Source: Sellimonas catena
GTDB lineage: Bacteria; Bacillota; Clostridia; Lachnospirales; Lachnospiraceae
Length of the DNA: 64,000 nucleotides
Strand: one strand, 5' to 3'
Assembly: GCF_045063725.1 (NCBI RefSeq)
Contig: NZ_CP173695.1
Positions within the stretch are counted from its first letter, which is position 1, and every line of letters begins with the position of its first letter. The translations under genes were made by a program, and so were the position numbers. Of the stretch, positions 59,867 through 64,000 are shown piece by piece. The notes below the pieces were generated by a model. It saw only the letters and a list, made by a program, of their open reading frames with translations, ran no database searches and was not told the DNA's origin.

Positions 59867-60730
59867 TCAGTAAGTACCGAACTCGTCCAGATAGAGGTCG
59901 ATCTTTTTGAGCTTGCGCTCGATGGATCGGCCTTTGCATTTCCTGCTGATGGTATTTAAAAGCACCTCTGTCAGAAACTGGGCGGCACTTAGAGAATTAA
60001 AGAAAGAAGTGCTGTTGACCGGAATGGTAAACAGAATGTCGGCATATTCACTTAACAGGGCGCTTGGCTTGTCGGTAAAGAGAATCACTTTTGCGCCTGC
60101 GGATTTAGCAAGTTTCAGGGCCAGTTCGTCTATGGAGGAGTAGCGCGGGAAACTGAAAACGATCACGCAGTCGTCGGACGAAATGTCCGCCATCAGGTCA
60201 AAAGGACTGACCGATGCGGAGGCGGTATGGATGACGTGATCGGTCATGTGGTGAAGATACAGATTCAGATAGACACCAAGACAGGCATTCCCGCGGGAAG
60301 CAACAATGTATTTCCGGCCGGAAGCAAGAATCAGATCCGCAGCTGCATCCAGCGTCTCCGGACGGTTGGAGGCAAGGGCCTGCTCCAGATTGCCTAATGT
60401 ATTCTGATATTCATTTGCAAGAATATCGGACGGAAGATCAAGCCGGGAAAGGGCGGCGGCACGGTCGGAAGGGACAGGAAGCCGGTCCGAGATCCGGAAG
60501 AGATCACCGTGGTATTCTTTCCGCAGCGCGTTTTGAAAATCGGTGTAGCCGGAAAAGCCAAGAGCCCGGCAGAACCGGATCACAGAAGGCTCACTGATGC
60601 CAAGTTTTTCCGCCAGCTTGGTGGAACTCATAAAACAGACCTCTACTGCATGGTCTAATACGAATGATGCGAGGGCCGACTGCACCCGCGTTAATTTTTG
60701 GTTTTGAATGAAATTCTGGATTGCTTTCAT
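59867..60730 (-). CDS. RpiR/MurR-family regulator
   Basis: 287 residues. N-terminal helix-turn-helix (FMSSTKLAEKLGISEPSVIRFCRALGFSGYTDFQNALR) and a C-terminal SIS sugar-phosphate-binding domain (GRKYIVASRGNACLGVYL, DCVIVFSFPRYSSIDELALKLAKSAGAKVILFTD). Many members respond to phosphorylated sugars. It is divergent from alanine dehydrogenase, and both starts share 214 bases, so it probably regulates ald or itself; an amino-acid or sugar ligand is not predictable. Confidence 0.87.
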   Translation of the reverse strand: MKAIQNFIQNQKLTRVQSALASFVLDHAVEVCFMSSTKLAEKLGISEPSVIRFCRALGFSGYTDFQNALRKEYHGDLFRISDRLPVPSDRAAALSRLDLPSDILANEYQNTLGNLEQALASNRPETLDAAADLILASGRKYIVASRGNACLGVYLNLYLHHMTDHVIHTASASVSPFDLMADISSDDCVIVFSFPRYSSIDELALKLAKSAGAKVILFTDKPSALLSEYADILFTIPVNSTSFFNSLSAAQFLTEVLLNTISRKCKGRSIERKLKKIDLYLDEFGTY

Positions 60731-60832
60731 AGAGATCCTCTTTTCTGTTTGATATAGCTTGATTTAATCACAAATATCTGCAAAAGGCAAGCATGAGGGA
60801 GAAATATGCAATAATTTAAAAATTAACAATTA

Positions 60833-60861
60833 TTGCAAATGCAATTCCGATGTTGTATCAT
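60833..60861 (+). promoter_or_regulatory. Promoter of alanine dehydrogenase
   Basis: TTGCAA (60833-60838), 17-base spacer, TATCAT (60856-60861). The -35 is half of the palindrome TTGCAAATGCAA, a candidate site for the divergent RpiR regulator. Confidence 0.6.
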
Positions 60862-60944
60862 GAATTTAGAGAAATGTAGAAAACGATACAAAGAGAATCG
60901 AAAAATTAGGCGATTCTACAAAATGAAATGAAGGAGGGCAAACG

Positions 60945-62057
60945 ATGAAAATCGGATGTGTGAAGGAAATCAAGAACAGAGAGTACCGTGTAGGACTTAT
61001 TCCGGACAATGCAAAAAGCTATGTAAACGCAGGACATGAAGTATGGATTGAAAAAGGAGCAGGACTTGGATCCGGTTTTACGGATGCGGAATATGAAAAA
61101 GCCGGAGCAAAGCTTGTAGATACAGCAAAAGAAGTATGGGACGGCGTGGATATGATGGTTAAGGTCAAAGAGCCTCTTCCGGAAGAGTACGGCTATTTCA
61201 GAAAAGATCTCGTTTTATTCACCTATCTCCATCTGGCGGCAGACAAACCACTGACTGATGCGATGCTTGCATCCGGCATGAAAGGATTTGCCTATGAGAC
61301 ACTGATCGAACGGGACGGAAGTATTCCGCTTCTGGCGCCGATGAGCCAGATTGCCGGAAGACTCAGCATCCAGGAGGGAGCAAAGTACCTGGAAAAGACA
61401 TTCGGAGGATCCGGAGTTCTTTTATCCGGTGTTCCTGGAACACCAAAGGCCAATATCGTCATTATCGGAGGCGGATCCGTGGGAACCAACGCCTGCAAGA
61501 TTGCGGTCGGAATGGGCGCCAATGTGACGATTCTTGATATCAGCCTTCCAAGACTTGCGTACCTGGATGATATTTTCGGCGCAAGGATCCAGACACTGGT
61601 AAGCACGGACACCAATATTGAAAATGCAGTCAAGGAAGCGGATCTCGTGATCGGAAGCGTACTGATCCCGGGAAAAGCGGCGCCGAAGCTGATGAAGAAA
61701 GCTTATTTAAAAGAGATGAAGCCGGGCAGCGTGATTGTGGACGTTGCGGTAGACCAGGGCGGATGCTGCGAAACGACGAAGGTTACATACCATGACGATC
61801 CGATCTATGAAGTGGACGGAATCATCCATTACTGTGTCGGAAATATGCCGGGAGCGGTACCGAGAACATCTACCATCGCTCTGACCAATGCAACACTGCG
61901 CTATGGACTTGCCATTGCGGAGCACGGACTGGAAGAAGCGTGCAGGAAGAATCCTGTCATGATCTCCGGCGTCAATACCTATGATGGAAAACTGACCTGT
62001 AAAAATGTGGCAGAAAGCTTCCAGATGGAATATACTGATCTGCAAAGTCTTCTGTAA
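60945..62057 (+). CDS. ald: Alanine dehydrogenase
   Basis: 370 residues, the standard length. Motifs: KEIKNREYRVGLIPDNAKSYVNAGHEV (substrate-binding Arg), VKVKEPLPEEY (catalytic Lys region), YLHLAADKPLT (catalytic His), VVIGGG-type NAD loop IVIIGGGSVGTNACKIAVGMGA, and VDVAVDQGGC near the end. It interconverts L-alanine and pyruvate plus ammonia with NAD. In spore formers ald is important for sporulation and alanine use. GGAGGG lies upstream of the ATG. Confidence 0.94.
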   Translation: MKIGCVKEIKNREYRVGLIPDNAKSYVNAGHEVWIEKGAGLGSGFTDAEYEKAGAKLVDTAKEVWDGVDMMVKVKEPLPEEYGYFRKDLVLFTYLHLAADKPLTDAMLASGMKGFAYETLIERDGSIPLLAPMSQIAGRLSIQEGAKYLEKTFGGSGVLLSGVPGTPKANIVIIGGGSVGTNACKIAVGMGANVTILDISLPRLAYLDDIFGARIQTLVSTDTNIENAVKEADLVIGSVLIPGKAAPKLMKKAYLKEMKPGSVIVDVAVDQGGCCETTKVTYHDDPIYEVDGIIHYCVGNMPGAVPRTSTIALTNATLRYGLAIAEHGLEEACRKNPVMISGVNTYDGKLTCKNVAESFQMEYTDLQSLL

Positions 62058-62193
62058 AAGGAAATATTAAAAAAGAATGAATGCCGGCTTTCGGACCTTC
62101 AGAATATCTTCAGTTTCTAAAGAATATCTTTCGTTGAAGAGATATGAGGACAGTGCTAAAATTACCTCATACCAGAACGAAGGAGGGATATTT

Positions 62194-62580
62194 ATGAAAA
62201 GAACTCTGGGAACGAAGGCCGGTTTTGGGATTGGAGCATTACTGGATAAACTGCACAGACACCTTTATCAGGATCCGAACGGGCGTGATCAGGATGAAAT
62301 AGATATGATTATTGTGACAGGGGACGGCGTTATCGTGAACGATTCCTACTATAATAAAGAGCGGATTAAAGAACTGGTTCAGGAAGCCCTGGATACAAAA
62401 GGACGAAAAAGAAGAGTCCGAATTGAAAGGACAGGAGTGCTCTCATGCTGGATTCCTGAAGTCGGAAAAGCGGTACAGAGAAGCGACGGATCCATTGAGA
62501 TCGGCGGCATAGAGATTCAGAAAAGATCCTGGCTTCATCACGAAATAGAAAAGCTGTTTGCGGAGGAACGTCCGGCGTAA
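62194..62580 (+). CDS. Hypothetical protein
   Basis: 128 residues from ATG 62194, after AAGGAGGG (the longer frame from 62077 begins in the ald 3' region without a ribosome site). N-terminus GTKAGFGIGALLDKLHRHLYQDPNGRDQDEIDMIIVTGDGVIVNDSYY, then RRVRIERTGVLSCWIPEVG and IEIGGIEIQKRSWLHHEIEKLF. I do not recognise the family. A basic middle and repeated beta strands suggest a soluble protein. It may follow ald in transcription, or use its own promoter in the 136-base gap. Confidence 0.65.
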   Translation: MKRTLGTKAGFGIGALLDKLHRHLYQDPNGRDQDEIDMIIVTGDGVIVNDSYYNKERIKELVQEALDTKGRKRRVRIERTGVLSCWIPEVGKAVQRSDGSIEIGGIEIQKRSWLHHEIEKLFAEERPA

Positions 62581-62594
62581 AATAGAAAGAAAAA

Positions 62595-62636
62595 GAGCTC
62601 TGAAAAATGTTAATAATTTTTCGGAGCTCGTTTTTT
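62595..62636. terminator. Terminator between converging genes
   Basis: GAGCTC (62595-62600) and GAGCTC (62624-62629) with GAAAAAT/ATTTTTC form a 14-bp stem with one wobble; six or more T follow on the plus strand. Confidence 0.88.
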
Positions 62637-62644
62637 GTGTCCTT

Positions 62645-63522
62645 TTATAACCGTTTTTCGAAGTTTCCTTCCACCGAACAGCCTTCGGTAAAGATCATAA
62701 AGGCGTTCGGGTCAATGCTCTGGACAATCCGGCGGATCTGGTTCACTTCGTATTTGGAAATCATGACGAAGAGAATATAGGATGTTTCGTTCGTGTAGGC
62801 ACCGGCCCCTCCCAGTTGGTGACGCCGCGGCCCGTCTCTTCCATGATCGCCTTGGAAATCCCAAGCTTTTTCGTGAAGATCATGACGCTCATATTGATGT
62901 TCTGGATATGGATCCGGTCACATGCTACGGAAGAAATGACTCCGTAGATCAGGGAATAGATCACGGTTTCCAGATTGAACATCAGAAGACAGATCCCGTA
63001 CACAAAGACATTGATAATAGTTGCCATCTTGCCGACACTGAAATTGCGAAACTTCTTTGTAAAATAAAGGCCAAGGATGTCCTGGCCGCCGCCGGAACTG
63101 CCGCCGCGCAGTACCAGCCCGGTTCCAAATCCGGCCACCAGACCTCCGATGACACAGGAAGTCAGACGGTCATCGATGAGAGAGCGTTCCGGAACCGGGA
63201 TAAAAGTAAGGGCTGCGGTTTCTACAATGACGGTGACAACGGTACGGAAAAAGAATCCGCGTCCCATTTTGCTCCACGCCAGATACAGAAGAGGCAGGTT
63301 TACGATAAAATAAATGATACCTGCGATATCGGTCTGGCCGAAAGAAAGATGCAGAGCCGAAGTTAAAAAGGTACGAATCAACTGAGCAATTCCCATGAAA
63401 CCGCCGTTGTACAAGTCAAGCGGTGTAATAAACAGATTGACACCGGCTGCGAAAAGCACCCCGCCGCATACGGAGTAAAGCAGGCCTGTGATCTGTTTTT
63501 TCTGATCTGATTTTACTGACAT
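62645..63522 (-). pseudogene. YitT-family membrane protein with an apparent frameshift
   Basis: Start ATG 63522, after AAGGGGAAAAG. About 240 codons show YitT features: five or six helices, GLLYSVCGGVLFAAGVNLFITPLDLYNGG, GGLVAGFGTGLVLRGGSSGGGQDIL and the start of a DUF2179 domain (SKAIMEETGRGVTNWEG). There the frame breaks and stops at 62761. Adding one G to the run at 62806-62809 restores AGAYTNETSYILFVMISKYEVNQIRRIVQSIDPNAFMIFTEG-like text to a stop at 62645. The break is a one-base deletion in a homopolymer: either a sequencing error or a real loss. Confidence 0.75.
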
Positions 63523-63874
63523 TTCTTTTCCCCTTCCTACTGATATAAAATCCACATTCCTTCTATAATAAAGAAATGGTTCAGTACATTTTGCACTCAT
63601 TCTATCATTCTGTAATCGGAGTGGCAAGTATTGTTTGAAATATAACAATAAAATTCATGTAAAATTCTCGGATGGAAGAAAAGTGATTTTACAATTTCTT
63701 CATATAAAAAACTAATTTTCCGTTTCTGGAATGAAAAATCAAGAAAGGGAGAAGATATTTTACATAGATTTAACCGTTTATTTTTAACAGATTTAACATT
63801 TGTGCTTTATGATAGGCACTGTCGACAAGGAAACAAGAAAAAATGTAAAATATGAAATCAGGGAGAGAAAAAAT
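63523..63874. other. AT-rich intergenic region
   Basis: This 350-base stretch between divergent genes must hold both promoters. It is AT-rich with several TTTAAC-like runs; TTAACA about 80 bases before the lipoprotein start followed by TATGAT is a possible promoter. I see no gene or stable hairpin here. Confidence 0.4.
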
Positions 63875-64000
63875 ATGAAATTCAGAAAAGTTACAGCAAT
63901 TATTGGAGCAGCAGTTATGATGATGTCTCTTGCAGCATGCGGAAGCAGCAATGACGGAGGAAGCAGCGACGGCGGAGACGGCGGATCTTCTTCAGGCGGA
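63875..64000 (+). CDS. Lipoprotein, probably a transporter binding protein (3'-partial)
   Basis: 42 codons are visible before the window ends. The signal peptide (basic FRKV, then AIIGAAVMMMSL) ends in a lipobox LAAC, so the Cys becomes the lipid anchor. The linker after it is rich in Gly, Ser and Asp, as in many solute-binding lipoproteins of Lachnospiraceae. GGGAGAG lies upstream of the ATG. The class of substrate cannot be told from this stub. Confidence 0.75.
   Translation, partial: MKFRKVTAIIGAAVMMMSLAACGSSNDGGSSDGGDGGSSSGG

Noticed and set aside
1..64000. CRISPR arrays, tRNA or rRNA genes
   Set aside because: I saw no regular direct-repeat arrays and no tRNA- or rRNA-like segments while reading both strands.

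Overview
The window looks like a Lachnospiraceae-type gut Firmicute (Clostridia). Reasons: AT-rich to mid-GC DNA, strong AGGAGG ribosome sites, a sporulation locus (sigF-spoVA), and an integrative conjugative element (ICE) of the Tn1549-like kind. Roughly positions 1-50,545 are the right-hand part of that ICE; its left end lies outside the window. Positions 50,546-64,000 are host chromosome.

ICE backbone. A partial helicase and a YodL/polyvalent protein (1-5,060) are followed by the cargo. After the cargo come relaxase, MobC and a candidate oriT (36,825-38,603). An accessory tail (38,744-48,935) carries a flavodoxin, regulators, an S24 repressor facing a Y-family polymerase, small proteins, an IS91-type transposase, a possible structured RNA and a MazF-type toxin. 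A large serine recombinase (49,013-50,425) is the likely integrase. IS relics lie at 36.1-36.8 kb.

Cargo (5.5-34.8 kb). The cargo is a yersiniabactin/pyochelin-type siderophore system, in layout most like the equibactin locus that I recall from a Streptococcus equi ICE. An Agr-type quorum-sensing set (HTH regulator, LytTR regulator, GHKL kinase, a 52-residue AgrD-like peptide, AgrB-like protease) precedes a tightly packed operon. The operon encodes a type II thioesterase, a phosphopantetheinyl transferase, an aryl-AMP ligase with a salicylate-like pocket, two NRPSs (ArCP-Cy-A[MT-like]-PCP-Cy-A-PCP, then dock-Cy-A[MT]-PCP-TE), a saccharopine-dehydrogenase-like protein and a thiazolinyl imide reductase. 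The predicted backbone is aryl-Cys-Cys-Cys cyclised to thiazoline-type rings. A convergent AraC regulator and a divergent ECF S-T-A plus two YbtP/YbtQ-like ABC half-transporters probably handle uptake. No salicylate synthase is visible. Base composition changes sharply near 19,080 (inside the first NRPS), 27,300 and 34,815, so the cargo is a mosaic.

Chromosome. The ICE lies inside the sporulation sigma factor gene sigF: only the C-terminal part remains (50,559-51,056), followed by spoVAA-spoVAE. Beyond are an ISLre2-type insertion sequence with a 10-bp target duplication, an isochorismatase-family hydrolase, a small alarmone synthetase, topoisomerase III, an RpiR regulator divergent from alanine dehydrogenase, a YitT-family gene with an apparent frameshift, and the start of a lipoprotein gene. 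I saw no tRNA, rRNA or CRISPR array.
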